DNA of 64,000 nt from Acidobacteriaceae bacterium. GTDB lineage: Bacteria; Acidobacteriota; Terriglobia; Terriglobales; Acidobacteriaceae. Numbering within the stretch: position 1 is the first letter of the stretch; each line of letters begins with the position of its first letter. The translations under genes and the position numbers were made by a program. The stretch is taken from positions 19,828-83,827 of the forward strand of contig PLHW01000043.1 of assembly GCA_003139095.1 (NCBI GenBank), given 5' to 3'. Positions 10,642 to 19,773 of the stretch are shown here, piece after piece. A model generated the notes under the pieces. That model worked only from the letters and a program-made list of their open reading frames with translations, was not told the DNA's origin and searched no databases.

Positions 10642-10819
10642 TCTCCAATCAATAAAGTTTCCCGTCAATCGCTGTTCTGTTGATGCGCAAAAGTTTGTCT
10701 TTAGCGCGCCTCCTATTTTTACCTTCCGTTGACAACTCCCCGCGGGTTACACTGCTACTCTGTCTCACAGGCCGAATGCGCTGACTTGCCGCGTCCATCG
10801 CGCCAACCGGGGGATCAAA

Positions 10820-12340
10820 ATGAATCAATCGACGCCACACTCGAAATCTATCTTTGTCTTGCTCGCCGCCTCACTCGCCATCCTCGCATGCGCTCTCCTC
10901 GCGCCAGCGCCCGCCGCGGCCCAAACCGGCGCCTGGCTCACGCATTCCCATGACGAGCAGCACACCGCTCTCTCCACCGTCCAGTCGCAGCCCCTCTCCT
11001 CCATTCACTGGCATCTCCCCGTCGACCTTCAACCCCCGCAAGGAGAGATCTTCATCCACTACGGTTCGCCGCTCGTCACCGCGGCCAATACCGTCATCGT
11101 CCCCGTCAAGACCTTCGGCAACAGTTTCCGCGTCGAGGCTCACAACGGAGCTACCGGCCAGCGCATCTGGAAGCACAACACCGGTTGGGTCCCTCCTGGC
11201 GCCGACTTCATTCCCGGCCTCGGTCCCACCATTTCCGGCACTGAGCTTTTCATTCCCGACGTTGCCGGCCGCGTCCTCGCCCGCTCCAATCCCGATTCGG
11301 CCAAGGGCACCTTCAAGCACCTCTACTTCTACGGCCTGAAGAATTACCGCAAGGATCCGACCGCCTATAACCAAAACGTCCAGATCGACACGCCGCTCTC
11401 CACCGACGCCAACGGCAATCTCTTCTTCGGCTTTCTGGTCCTCGGCTCCACGCCCCTCAATCTGCAAAGCGGACTCGCCCGCATCGGCGCCAATGGCACT
11501 GGCACTTACGTTTCCGCCGCCGCGCTCAGCGGCGATCCCTCCATCATCGAAGTCTCCATCAGCTGCGCGCCCGCTCTCTCGCCCGACGGCACCATCCTCT
11601 ACGTTGCCGTCGATAACGGCACGACCGGATATCTTCTCGCCGTCAACAGCACCACGCTCGCTCTCATCAACCGCGTGCAGCTCACCGATCCCTCCTCCGG
11701 ATGGCCCGCCTGGATCTTCAACGCCAGCTCCTCTACACCCACCGTCGGCCCCGACGGCGACGTTTACTTCGGCGTCATCGAAAATCCGTTCCCCAACCAC
11801 AACGACCGCGGCTGGATGCTCCACTACAACGCCGACCTCACGCAAACCAAAATTCCCGGCAGCTTCGGCTGGGACGACACGGCTTCCATCCTTCCCGCCT
11901 CCATGGTTCCCAGCTATAAGGGCACATCGCAGTACTTACTCATGACTAAGTACAACAACTATTGCGGCATCGGCACCGGAGACGGCCAGAACAAGATCGC
12001 CATTCTCGATCCCAACGCCACCGAACACGACCCCGTCCTGCCCAATACGTTGGTGATGAACGAAGTGCTCACGCACTTAGGAGTAACTCCCGATCCCGAG
12101 TGCCCCGGCGGCCTGAAAGAGTGGTGCATCAACACCGCCGCCATCGATCCCTTCACCAAGTCCGTAATTGCCAACAGCGAAGACGGCAACTTATATCGCT
12201 GGGACATGACGACCAACACCTTTACACAAGTAATAACTCTGTCGAGCGGAATCGGCGAAGCCTACACGCCAACCGTAATAGGCGCCGACGGCACAGTCTA
12301 CGGCATCAACCAGGCCATATTAGACGCGGTGGGAAAGTAA
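10820..12340 (+). CDS. secreted PQQ-like beta-propeller protein
   Basis: 506 aa with a signal peptide (FVLLAASLAILACALLAPAP, cleavage near AAAQT). The body has repeated blades typical of quinoprotein/PQQ-like propellers: phrases such as VEAHNGATGQRIWKHN, LAVNSTTLALINRVQL and NLYRWDMTTNTF recur with Asp/Gly turns. No catalytic or haem-binding motif was found, so it may be a binding or structural propeller. A second, distinct propeller protein lies at 31606-33165. Upstream of the gene, TTGACA at about 10729 could be part of a promoter. Confidence 0.75.
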   Translation: MNQSTPHSKSIFVLLAASLAILACALLAPAPAAAQTGAWLTHSHDEQHTALSTVQSQPLSSIHWHLPVDLQPPQGEIFIHYGSPLVTAANTVIVPVKTFGNSFRVEAHNGATGQRIWKHNTGWVPPGADFIPGLGPTISGTELFIPDVAGRVLARSNPDSAKGTFKHLYFYGLKNYRKDPTAYNQNVQIDTPLSTDANGNLFFGFLVLGSTPLNLQSGLARIGANGTGTYVSAAALSGDPSIIEVSISCAPALSPDGTILYVAVDNGTTGYLLAVNSTTLALINRVQLTDPSSGWPAWIFNASSSTPTVGPDGDVYFGVIENPFPNHNDRGWMLHYNADLTQTKIPGSFGWDDTASILPASMVPSYKGTSQYLLMTKYNNYCGIGTGDGQNKIAILDPNATEHDPVLPNTLVMNEVLTHLGVTPDPECPGGLKEWCINTAAIDPFTKSVIANSEDGNLYRWDMTTNTFTQVITLSSGIGEAYTPTVIGADGTVYGINQAILDAVGK

Positions 12341-12434
12341 GGGGTCAGGTCCGAGGTATCAGGTCTCAGCTCTTTGAATTATCGATAGTGGGGACGCGAG
12401 TTCCGCAATCAACACTCAGAGTCGGCTCCTCCAC

Positions 12435-13061
12435 TCAGTGCTGGTGCGCGTCGGGCGGTTCGTCGGACGCGCGCTGGGATTGCTCCGTCTGCGTTTCTGC
12501 AGCCTCGTTGTCTTTCTCGTTGCCCTTATTGGGGAGATCGACGGGCGCGCGGAATGGAGCGGTCATGACCTGGTCAGAAGGCGGGGCGAAGTTTGTATGG
12601 CGGAGATTGCCGGACGCGGTTTGCAGAGCGTAAAGCAGAAGGCTGGCGGTTTTGTACGGAATGGCCTGGGCGAGAAGCAGTCGCATAATCTTCATGAGAG
12701 CCACTTGAACGGAGTTGGCGTCCTCGAGAATGGGCATGAGGTCGGCCGCGTTCTCGCATTGCTCGCGGATGAAGTTATTTTGTAATAATTCCTCCTGTTG
12801 TTCCTTGTCCCTTTGCGAAGGCGGTATAAGTCTGTCACGCACGAAATCTCGCGGGTGTTTGTCCCGGTAGTCATCGACGTAGCGGGCGAAGCTGTCGGGA
12901 GTTGAGGAGGTGGAGAGATGCCAGTTGAAATGGAAATGGCAGAGGAGCCGGCCACGGAGGGCTGGGCAGCCGCACTGAGTACCGTCGACCTTGATGTGAC
13001 GGCAGCGGACGGGTTGAGCTGGATTGGAAGCGGCGGGTAAATGAGAAGTCATGTCGGACAT
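12435..13061 (-). CDS. conserved Cys/His zinc-finger-like hypothetical protein
   Basis: 208 aa. The N-terminal part has RCRHIKVDGTQCGCPALRGR followed by LLCHFHFNWH, a C-x7-8-C-x-C-x8-C-x-H arrangement that looks like a small zinc site. The middle is helical (VQVALMKIMRLLLAQAIPYK) and the tail is charged and disordered. I associate this build with an acidobacterial family of unknown function, often present in several copies. A strongly purine-rich leader (GGGGAGGGGGGAGGGGGAG on the minus strand) precedes the start and should serve as the ribosome site. Confidence 0.7.
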   Translation of the reverse strand: MSDMTSHLPAASNPAQPVRCRHIKVDGTQCGCPALRGRLLCHFHFNWHLSTSSTPDSFARYVDDYRDKHPRDFVRDRLIPPSQRDKEQQEELLQNNFIREQCENAADLMPILEDANSVQVALMKIMRLLLAQAIPYKTASLLLYALQTASGNLRHTNFAPPSDQVMTAPFRAPVDLPNKGNEKDNEAAETQTEQSQRASDEPPDAHQH

Positions 13062-13397
13062 GGATCACTCCCCCTCCCCCCTCCCCTGATCTTGTAAATC
13101 CATAAGATCATTAGGATTTAATCGGGGGCGGGATTAAAATCTATGATCCAAAAGGAGTTAGCGGCAAAACCATGATATGAAGGCAGTTAGTAACTTAGTT
13201 ACGAATTATGATTGCCGATTACTCGTTCTGGACCTGTAGTTAGTTTGGGGATAGTGCAGTTCTTAAGTCAAGGGAAAATTGTTTGGGATGGAGTGGAGGG
13301 AGTGCCGGAATGGGAAATCGTCAGCCATCAGCCGTCAGGTAAATTCCTTCGGCGGCTTTAGCGGCACGACCGAGGCCGTGCCCTACCCATTTGCTCT
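13062..13397. other. divergent intergenic region, AT-richer
   Basis: 336 nt between a minus-strand and a plus-strand gene. It holds the purine-rich leader of the zinc-finger-like gene (13066-13088), then an AT-rich part (about 13090-13250) likely to carry both promoters. No open frame or RNA structure that I can support. Confidence 0.5.
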
Positions 13398-13418
13398 ATG
13401 CTACGGACGGAGCGATCG

Positions 13419-14372
13419 ATGACTGAACTACGCACCGGCACCGTTCCGGACATCTCCGATTCGTGGCCGGCAATTCGGCTGGCTGACTGGAAGGATACCT
13501 ATGCCACTCTGCATATGTGGATGCAGATTGTGGGAAAGATACGCCTGGCATTGACTCCTAGAGTCAATCACTGGTGGAACGTGCCGCTGTATGTAAGTTC
13601 GCGGGGGCTTACGACCTCGATTATGCCGTATGGGGATCGCGGCTTCGAAATGGAGTTTGACTTTCTCGAACATAAACTCGCGATACGCACCACGGATTCG
13701 AAGACGGCGTCGGTGGCGCTGGCTCCGCGATCGGTGGCCGACTTTTACCGGGAGCTTATGAGTGCGCTCGGTTCGCTCGGGATCGAGGTACGCATCTGGA
13801 AGATGCCGGTGGAGGTGGCCGATCCGATTCCGTTCGATCAGGATCGGGTTCACGCTGCTTACGATGGCGAGCACGCGCGGCGGCTGTGGCGGATTCTGCT
13901 GTCGGCGGATGAGGTATTCAAAGTCTTCCGGGCGCGTTTCATTGGGAAATCCAGTCCGGTACATTTTTTCTGGGGCAGCTTTGACCTGGCGGTGACGCGT
14001 TTTTCGGGCCGACGGGCGCCGGAGCGCCACCATGCCGATCCGGTGCTTCGCAAGATCATGCGGGAAGCGTATTCGCATGAGGTGATCAGCGCGGGATGGT
14101 GGCCGGGTGGCGGAGAAGTCAAGGAGGCTGCGTTCTATTGCTACGCGGCGCCGGCGGCGGCCGGATTTGAGAAGCAGGCGGTGCGTCCCGCAGAAGCCTT
14201 TTATGACGCCGGCCTGGGCGAGTACCTCTTTATGTACGACGCCGTGAGGCTGGCGAAGTCGCCGAGTGAGGCGTTGCTGGAGTTCCTCCAGAGCAGCTAC
14301 GAGGCGGGCGCAATCACGGGAAAGTGGGACCGCAAAGCACTCGAGCGGCCTGCGGACGCGGACGCCATGTGA
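13419..14372 (+). CDS. DUF5996 family protein
   Basis: 317 aa from the ATG at 13419 (GGAG about 10 nt upstream; an in-frame ATG at 13398 is possible). Recognised by the DUF5996 layout: WPAIRLADWKDTYATLHMWM, NVPLYVSSRGLTTSIMPYG, FDQDRVHAAYD, VHFFWGSFDLAVTRFSGR, and a late SAGWWPGGGEVKEAAFYCYA. The function of the family is unknown; the many aromatic and Gly turns suggest a globular beta-rich protein. No partner gene is evident: both neighbours are separated by non-coding DNA. Confidence 0.85.
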   Translation: MTELRTGTVPDISDSWPAIRLADWKDTYATLHMWMQIVGKIRLALTPRVNHWWNVPLYVSSRGLTTSIMPYGDRGFEMEFDFLEHKLAIRTTDSKTASVALAPRSVADFYRELMSALGSLGIEVRIWKMPVEVADPIPFDQDRVHAAYDGEHARRLWRILLSADEVFKVFRARFIGKSSPVHFFWGSFDLAVTRFSGRRAPERHHADPVLRKIMREAYSHEVISAGWWPGGGEVKEAAFYCYAAPAAAGFEKQAVRPAEAFYDAGLGEYLFMYDAVRLAKSPSEALLEFLQSSYEAGAITGKWDRKALERPADADAM

Positions 14373-14422
14373 GTCCGGCAGCGTCGCTCGGTGATCCAAA
14401 CTCGGTGATCCAAAAGAGAACA

Positions 14423-14448
14423 GCCCGCAAGCCTTGCAGCCTGCGGGC
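14423..14448. terminator. stem-loop, possible terminator of the minus-strand transcript
   Basis: GCCCGCA (14423-14429) and TGCGGGC (14442-14448) form a 7-bp stem. Read on the minus strand it is followed by CTGTTCTCTTTT, a weak U-rich run, so it could end a transcript that starts near 14760. It could also serve the plus-strand gene ending at 14372. Confidence 0.4.
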
Positions 14449-14655
14449 CGTCCGGTGGACTGTTTGGGATTGACTGAGGTGGTCACTCTTCGTGGCCCCT
14501 CGCCCAACCACCCCGTCACGCAAAAAGCGCGTGCCGGGGACCCCGGTCGTTCCGGTTCCCGATGCCACATGCAGCGGGAGGATCAGCCCAAATTCACGGA
14601 TTGTTTGCGAGAAATTGTCCCTGCTTTCCCCGACCAAGGGTCTACAGGAACTCCT

Positions 14656-14675
14656 CTTAGAGCAACCGCTCTAAG
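14656..14675. other. perfect 8-bp hairpin overlapping the stop of a 20-codon ORF
   Basis: CTTAGAGC / GCTCTAAG with a 4-nt loop. On the minus strand the TAG of the small ORF (14671-14673) is inside the first arm. Confidence 0.6.
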
Positions 14676-14733
14676 TCTCAGCCACCTCACCTGGTCTTGT
14701 ATTGCTACAACAATCACTTTCAGAAATTGTCAT
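14671..14733 (-). CDS. 20-codon ORF with near-perfect Shine-Dalgarno (leader peptide or micropeptide candidate)
   Basis: On the minus strand AAAGGAGGTGG (plus 14738-14748), almost the full complement of the 16S rRNA 3' end, lies 4 nt before an ATG. The frame gives a 20-residue peptide beginning MTISESDCCSNTRPG. Its stop codon sits in a perfect hairpin. The rest of the 565-nt gap (14373-14937) has no credible protein. A minus-strand ORF with a TTG start at 14637 exists but runs antisense into the DUF5996 gene. Whether this is a leader, a micropeptide or chance is open; the ribosome site is unusually strong. Confidence 0.35.
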   Translation of the reverse strand: MTISESDCCSNTRPGEVAET

Positions 14734-14937
14734 CCGACCACCTCCTTTCCGGTGTAATCGCAGATTAGCCCAAGTCGGCCCAGCGGGTCAACAGTACCCA
14801 AGGAGATTCCTCCCCTATGACGACGATCACTTGCCGCGGGCCAAGTGCAGATTGTGCGGCTCCGCGACCATCGATCCGCGCCTCGCGCGTAACTTGTTTT
14901 GCGGCAAGGCAGTCGCTAGTCTCACGCTAGGAACTAC

Positions 14938-16956
14938 ATGCCGGATGTCGACCAAAGCCGTCCCGCGCGCGTCCGCGAAATTTCCGCGCAAGGCGAGCGC
15001 GAAGCGAAAAGCGCAGCGCAAAAGCCCGGCTCGAAAGGATGCGACCAGGAGGAAGCCGCCCCAAGCCTGCTCTTTCGCCCCGGCGTGATGGAAACGATAG
15101 CCTGTGCTGCCGCCGCGCTTGCCTATATCGCAACACTCGGCTTCGGATTCGTCTACGACGACGTCCCGCAAATTCTGAAGAATCCCGCAATCCAATCCTG
15201 GCGATTCGTCCCGCAATATTTCACTTCGCACGTCTGGGCCGCAATCTATCCGAACTCTGCCGGAAGTTATTACCGCCCAATCTTCCTGCTCTGGCTGCGC
15301 CTGAATTACGCCCTCTTCGGAACCGACGCGGCAGGTTGGCATGCGACGAGCGTTGCCTGCCACGTGGTTGCCACCTGGCTCGTGTTCCGTATCGCGAAAG
15401 GACTTTCGCGCGATCGCATCACCGCTTTGCTCGCTGCGCTGATTTTCGCCGTGCATCCCGCTCACGTCGAAAACGTAGCCTGGATTTCCGCCGTCACCGA
15501 TCCGCTGATGACATGCTTTTTGCTGGGAAGCTTCTACGCGTTTCTGACTTTTCGCAATTCCCGAAAACGCGCGACGGCGGCTCTCTCGATCGGCCTCTTC
15601 GCGCTTGCGCTGCTCTCGAAGGAAACTGCGGTCGTATTGCCACTGCTGATTTTCGTCTACGTCCTGATTCTTGGCGGAAACGAAGAGGAAGGCGTGCGAG
15701 AAGAGGCACGCGAGAGAGAAGAGAGTGAAAGAGAAGTACAGGATGGAAGAGAAGGAAAGAGGGAAAGAGAACAAGAGAGCGGAACAAAAGAAGTCGTTGC
15801 CGGCAAAGCCCACGTGGCCGAAGGCGTAAGCCATCGCCTCTGGTCCGCGTCCAGCGCGGCATTTCCGTATCTGGCGCTGGTTTTGGCTTATGCCATCGTT
15901 CGCTTCCGCGCCTTGCAAGGGTGGTCGCATGCAACCATCCCCATCGGCTGGAAATCGGTCTTCCTCACCTGGCCTTCAGTTCTCTGGTTCTACACGAAGC
16001 ACGCCGCGCTCCCGCTGAAATCGAGCGAGTTCTATTCCCTCGATTACGTCTCGCACTTCAGTGCAAGCAGCGTGCTGCTTCCAGCAACAGCGCTCGCCGC
16101 CACCGCATTCGCGCTTTTCCTCCTGCTCCACTGGTTCGCCCGCGAAGACTCCCAGAAGCGCCTCGCGCGCTTTGCGCTCGCACTTATCCTGCTTCCACTT
16201 TTGCCCGTTCTCGATCTGCGCGCCCTCACCGTTGGCGATGTCGTACACGACCGCTATCTCTATCTTCCCTCCATCGGATTTGCACTGCTGATTGCGCTTC
16301 TCGTCCGGGGAATGATCCGCCAGATTGAGCGCCGCAGCCCAACCGCTCCAGCGAAGCTTCTCGCTCTCGCTTTTGTCTCCCCGATCTTAATCGCGTACTC
16401 TGCGCTCACCATCTCCCAGCAAATGCAGTGGGCGAACGACATTCTCCTCTACACTCGCGGGCTCGAATCCGCGCCTGCGAACCTGACCGTGCGCGACAAT
16501 CTTGCTAACTCTCTGCTCGCCGCCAACCAGCCCGACCGCGCCATTCCGCTCTACCTGGAAGTCCTCCATCGAAACCCCGATTTCTGGCGCTCCAACTACA
16601 ATCTCGGATTCGCTTACTACAAGACAGCCAATTTCCAGAGCGCCGAAGATTACCTTCACCGCGCCATTCGCGTCGACCCCTCGGATTCGGATCAATACAT
16701 CTATCTCGCGCTCGCCGAGCTTCAGTTGCAACACCTTCCCGAAGCAGCCGACAACGCGCGCCAAGCCATCGCGCGCAGTCCGCACGCTCGCGGATATCAC
16801 TCCGTTCTTGCCCTGATTTACGAGACTTCCGGCGATCGCGCTAGCGCCGCAGCGGAGCTCAAATCGGAGATCTCCGAGCATCCCGACAACGCCGCAGCAG
16901 TCGGCGCGCTCCAGAAACTGGAAGAAGCCGCGCCCAGACTGTCGTCCGTGCCATGA
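14938..16956 (+). CDS. polytopic membrane protein with C-terminal TPRs (TMTC/GT-C-like)
   Basis: 672 aa. A charged cytoplasmic N-terminus of about 50 residues precedes roughly ten membrane helices (first IACAAAALAYIATLG). Early GT-C-like features include FGFVYDDVPQILKNPAI (acidic DD loop) and YYRPIFLLWLRLNYALFG, then HPAHVENVAWISAVTDP. About three TPRs follow (LLAANQPDRAIPLYLEVL; SNYNLGFAYYKTANFQSAED; and DQYIYLALAELQLQHLPEAA). The layout matches TMTC-type proteins, where the membrane part is a polyprenyl-sugar glycosyltransferase; the donor and target here are unknown. A Glu/Arg-rich hydrophilic insertion (about residues 248-298) interrupts the membrane region. Confidence 0.8.
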   Translation: MPDVDQSRPARVREISAQGEREAKSAAQKPGSKGCDQEEAAPSLLFRPGVMETIACAAAALAYIATLGFGFVYDDVPQILKNPAIQSWRFVPQYFTSHVWAAIYPNSAGSYYRPIFLLWLRLNYALFGTDAAGWHATSVACHVVATWLVFRIAKGLSRDRITALLAALIFAVHPAHVENVAWISAVTDPLMTCFLLGSFYAFLTFRNSRKRATAALSIGLFALALLSKETAVVLPLLIFVYVLILGGNEEEGVREEAREREESEREVQDGREGKREREQESGTKEVVAGKAHVAEGVSHRLWSASSAAFPYLALVLAYAIVRFRALQGWSHATIPIGWKSVFLTWPSVLWFYTKHAALPLKSSEFYSLDYVSHFSASSVLLPATALAATAFALFLLLHWFAREDSQKRLARFALALILLPLLPVLDLRALTVGDVVHDRYLYLPSIGFALLIALLVRGMIRQIERRSPTAPAKLLALAFVSPILIAYSALTISQQMQWANDILLYTRGLESAPANLTVRDNLANSLLAANQPDRAIPLYLEVLHRNPDFWRSNYNLGFAYYKTANFQSAEDYLHRAIRVDPSDSDQYIYLALAELQLQHLPEAADNARQAIARSPHARGYHSVLALIYETSGDRASAAAELKSEISEHPDNAAAVGALQKLEEAAPRLSSVP

Positions 16957-17137
16957 ACTAAAGTGTGCGCCACCTCGCGGTACATGCCCGCCAGATATCT
17001 ACCTTCGTTACTGCCCCGTCCATAGACTGAAAATACGCCGCGCAAGCGGAAGGACTCTCCCCAAAGTCAGCGCCCTGGGTGCGAAAAACTCGGAACTGGT
17101 AATCGGAACTGGAAACCGGCAACTCGGAGATGAGACG

Positions 17138-17740
17138 TCAGCCCTTCCATCGATACGCATTCGGCTGCGGCAATCCGACATGCGCGAGCACGCGGTTGGC
17201 AAACTCCTGCGCCATCTCATCGGCGCTGGACGGATGGTTATAGAAGGTGGGAATCAGTGGAAAGATCGTAGCGCCCGCGTCGGCGGCGAGCGACATGTTG
17301 CGAATATGGACCTTGTTCAGCGGTGTTTCGCGCACGCAAAGAACCAGCGGCCGACGCTCTTTCAGCGACACGTCCGCGGCGCGCTCGATCAAGTGCGAGG
17401 CGATGCCATTGGCAATGCGGCCCAGCGTCCCCACGCTGCAAGGAATGATGACCATCGCATCGGATGGATATGACCCGCTGGCGATATTCGCTCCGATGTC
17501 GGCGTTCGATTGCGGCTGAATTTTCGTCGATGCCGCGCCGATGAGCTGAGATAGAAGCCCGGAGCGGCCTTCGATTCCGAGTTCCTCGGCCATAACGCGC
17601 AAGCCGCTGTCGGAAACGATGAAGTTCACCGTCTTAACGCGCGCATCGCGTTCAACGGTCAAAAGGAATTGCTTGAGGAAAATGGATCCGCTGGCGCCCG
17701 TCGTAGCGATCGTCAGATTTTCCGGAGGCAATACAGTCAA
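17138..17740 (-). CDS. ubiX: UbiX family flavin prenyltransferase
   Basis: 200 aa. UbiX makes prenylated FMN, the cofactor of UbiD-type decarboxylases. FMN-binding TGASGSIF is at the N-terminus, followed by IIPCSVGTLGRIANGIASHL, the DVSLKERRPLVLCVRETPLN motif and a HIRNM segment, all diagnostic. Length fits the family. No ubiD partner is present in this window. It is divergent from the ChaN-like gene, with about 170 nt between their likely starts. Confidence 0.93.
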   Translation of the reverse strand: MTVLPPENLTIATTGASGSIFLKQFLLTVERDARVKTVNFIVSDSGLRVMAEELGIEGRSGLLSQLIGAASTKIQPQSNADIGANIASGSYPSDAMVIIPCSVGTLGRIANGIASHLIERAADVSLKERRPLVLCVRETPLNKVHIRNMSLAADAGATIFPLIPTFYNHPSSADEMAQEFANRVLAHVGLPQPNAYRWKG

Positions 17741-17911
17741 AGTTGGTGCTCCCTAAGCGAGAATGCGCGCGTTGTCTGGAAACGCTTTGAGGATAGGGAG
17801 GCATCCAACCGAAGTCAAGCAGTACGACGGCCACCGAGCGAATTGCGCACTGCGCTCTTCGTCAACATTGCGAACGACTGGCGTCGAAGAACTGAACACG
17901 AACGACGAAGT

Positions 17912-19684
17912 ATGGCAACCACCGGCATCTTACGATCGCGGCGCAGCGTCGCTCAGTGGCACGCCCTGGCCGGCGTCGAGCGCGAGATTCGCGCTAACGA
18001 TTCCTCGGGCGCCAGCAAGTATGTTCGCGATTTTCGCGATGCCTATCGTTCGTATCAAAAAGTTCTCACCGCGGCCGCACTCCGCAGCCAAATCGCCGCC
18101 GCGGAAGTGGTTCTCGTCGGCGACTATCACGCGCTCCCGAATTCGCAGCGTTTTCTCGCCTCGCTTCTTCGCGATCCCGCCCTCGACCAGCGTCCGCTCG
18201 CGCTCGGAGTCGAAACCATCTTTGCCCGTGATCAGCACATCCTAGACGAATGGCAGCGCCGCGAAATTGATGAAGGCGAACTTCGCCAACGCATTCGCTT
18301 CGATTCCGATTGGGGATACGATTGGGCCCCCTTCTACGAACTTCTCTCCTCCGCACGCGACCGGCAGGCCGCGATTTACGGGCTGGACTGCATGCCGCGC
18401 GAAGATCTGCGGAAGATCGCCGCCCGCGACCGCCATGCAGCCGACAAGATTGTCGAGATTCGCCGCTCTCGTCCGGATACGCTTCTCCTCGTGCTTTTCG
18501 GCGAATCGCATCTCGCTCCCCAGCATCTGCCGGCTTGCCTCGCGCAGCGTCTCAACGAACAACCCGCCGGAACAAACTCTTCGCGCCGATCTCTGCTGAC
18601 CGTTTTGCAGAATGTCGACGCTCTTTACTGGCGCGCTGCCGGTGAGGCCTGTGAGCGCATCGAGGCCGTCGAAGTCCGCGATCGCGTCCTCTGCGCGTTC
18701 AACGCCACTCCGCTTGAAAAATATGAGAACTACCGCCTCTATCTCGAACGCTGGCGGCGCGACGACGATTGCGGCGCCGATCTGCGCCCCACGTTCTATA
18801 ACCTCATCGAGGGTCTGGTTCGTTTCCTTGGCATCGATCAGTATTCTCCTCACAACTCGACGCAGCCGAAGCTTCTGGTCGATTCGATGCCCGAAGTCTA
18901 CGCGCGCAGTTCCGACAGACTCCTCCGCCGCTTGCTCTCCCGCAGCGGATTTACGGCCTCGGCGCGCCGCGCGCTGCTCCAACGCGTCCGCGAGCGGGGC
19001 AGCATTTACCTCGCGCCCCTCAACGCGGTTTACGTGCGTGAATTCCGCATGACCTCGGCCGCCGAATGCGCCGCCCGTTTCCTCCATCACGCGTGCCGCG
19101 GTTTGCCCTGGAGAGGTCTGCCCCACCGCGGGCTGTCGCCTCGTTGCGTCACCACCCGCAAAGGGCACAAGCCGCTCCGGTCGCCGCTTTCGCCGGAGGA
19201 TTTGTTTTACATGGCGGCCTTCGAGCATGCCCTCGCCTTCTTCGGATCGCGCGTGCTCCATCCCGCGCGTCCCGCCTTCCGCGATCCCGATCTTGCGGAA
19301 ATGTACGATCTGACGCGCGAAGACCTCGAACAACAAACCGGCCTCTCCTTCGCGGACGCGGTTGAAGTTCTCGATCTCGTGACTGCTCTTCGCGCCTTTG
19401 ATCGCGCGCGTGGCCCCGCTCAGCGCCGCGATTCCGCAAGACGCAATGCCACAACAAAAGACGCGGTCGCCTCCTCTGGCCTTGCGCGATCCCTCGCCCT
19501 CACCGGGCGCAAGTACGAGTGCCTCGCCGAGCAACTCGGAAGTCTCGCCGGCAACGACCTGTACGACGCCTACGTTCAGGGGCGTCTCACCCCCGCTGCG
19601 TTGCGAAAACTGTTCCTCGCGCACATCGACGAGTCCGGCGCCGCCCGCGAACAGTATCGTCAATTGACCACCCGCCTCCGCTAA
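17912..19684 (+). CDS. ChaN-like (DUF399) protein
   Basis: 590 aa from the ATG at 17912 (MATTGILRSRRSVAQWHALA). The frame is open to 17669, but that part is antisense to ubiX and is not family-like. The N-terminal domain has the ChaN/EreA-type fold: VVLVGDYHALPNSQRFLASL, LGVETIFARDQHILDEW, FDSDWGYDWAPFYELL and LVLFGESHLAP. ChaN proteins bind haem, but this one lacks an evident lipobox or signal peptide, so it may be cytoplasmic. The C-terminal 250 residues are helical and of unknown role. I am sure of the family for the first half only. Confidence 0.75.
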   Translation: MATTGILRSRRSVAQWHALAGVEREIRANDSSGASKYVRDFRDAYRSYQKVLTAAALRSQIAAAEVVLVGDYHALPNSQRFLASLLRDPALDQRPLALGVETIFARDQHILDEWQRREIDEGELRQRIRFDSDWGYDWAPFYELLSSARDRQAAIYGLDCMPREDLRKIAARDRHAADKIVEIRRSRPDTLLLVLFGESHLAPQHLPACLAQRLNEQPAGTNSSRRSLLTVLQNVDALYWRAAGEACERIEAVEVRDRVLCAFNATPLEKYENYRLYLERWRRDDDCGADLRPTFYNLIEGLVRFLGIDQYSPHNSTQPKLLVDSMPEVYARSSDRLLRRLLSRSGFTASARRALLQRVRERGSIYLAPLNAVYVREFRMTSAAECAARFLHHACRGLPWRGLPHRGLSPRCVTTRKGHKPLRSPLSPEDLFYMAAFEHALAFFGSRVLHPARPAFRDPDLAEMYDLTREDLEQQTGLSFADAVEVLDLVTALRAFDRARGPAQRRDSARRNATTKDAVASSGLARSLALTGRKYECLAEQLGSLAGNDLYDAYVQGRLTPAALRKLFLAHIDESGAAREQYRQLTTRLR

Positions 19685-19693
19685 CTCCTCGCA

Positions 19694-19745
19694 CTCTGAA
19701 ACCTTGAAACCTCGCAACCCTGAAACCTGGCACCTTTGCAACCCG
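19694..19745. repeat. intergenic 8-nt-period simple repeat (TGAAACC type)
   Basis: Degenerate tandem units (CTGAAACC, TTGAAACC, TCGCAACC, CTGAAACC) fill the gap between the ChaN-like and Rieske genes. The same motif family recurs at 45397-45455. Confidence 0.65.
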
Positions 19746-19773
19746 GCCACGCTGCGTTATTCTCACCTTTCTC

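Noticed and set aside
14314..14637. 107-codon minus-strand frame with a TTG start
   Set aside because: Runs antisense into the end of the DUF5996 gene; weak ribosome-site spacing; no recognisable fold. Only the 20-codon ORF before it was kept.
18242..19750. 502-codon open frame antisense to the ChaN-like gene
   Set aside because: Same reason; low-complexity Gly/Ala/Glu content without motifs, while the sense strand has a recognisable family.
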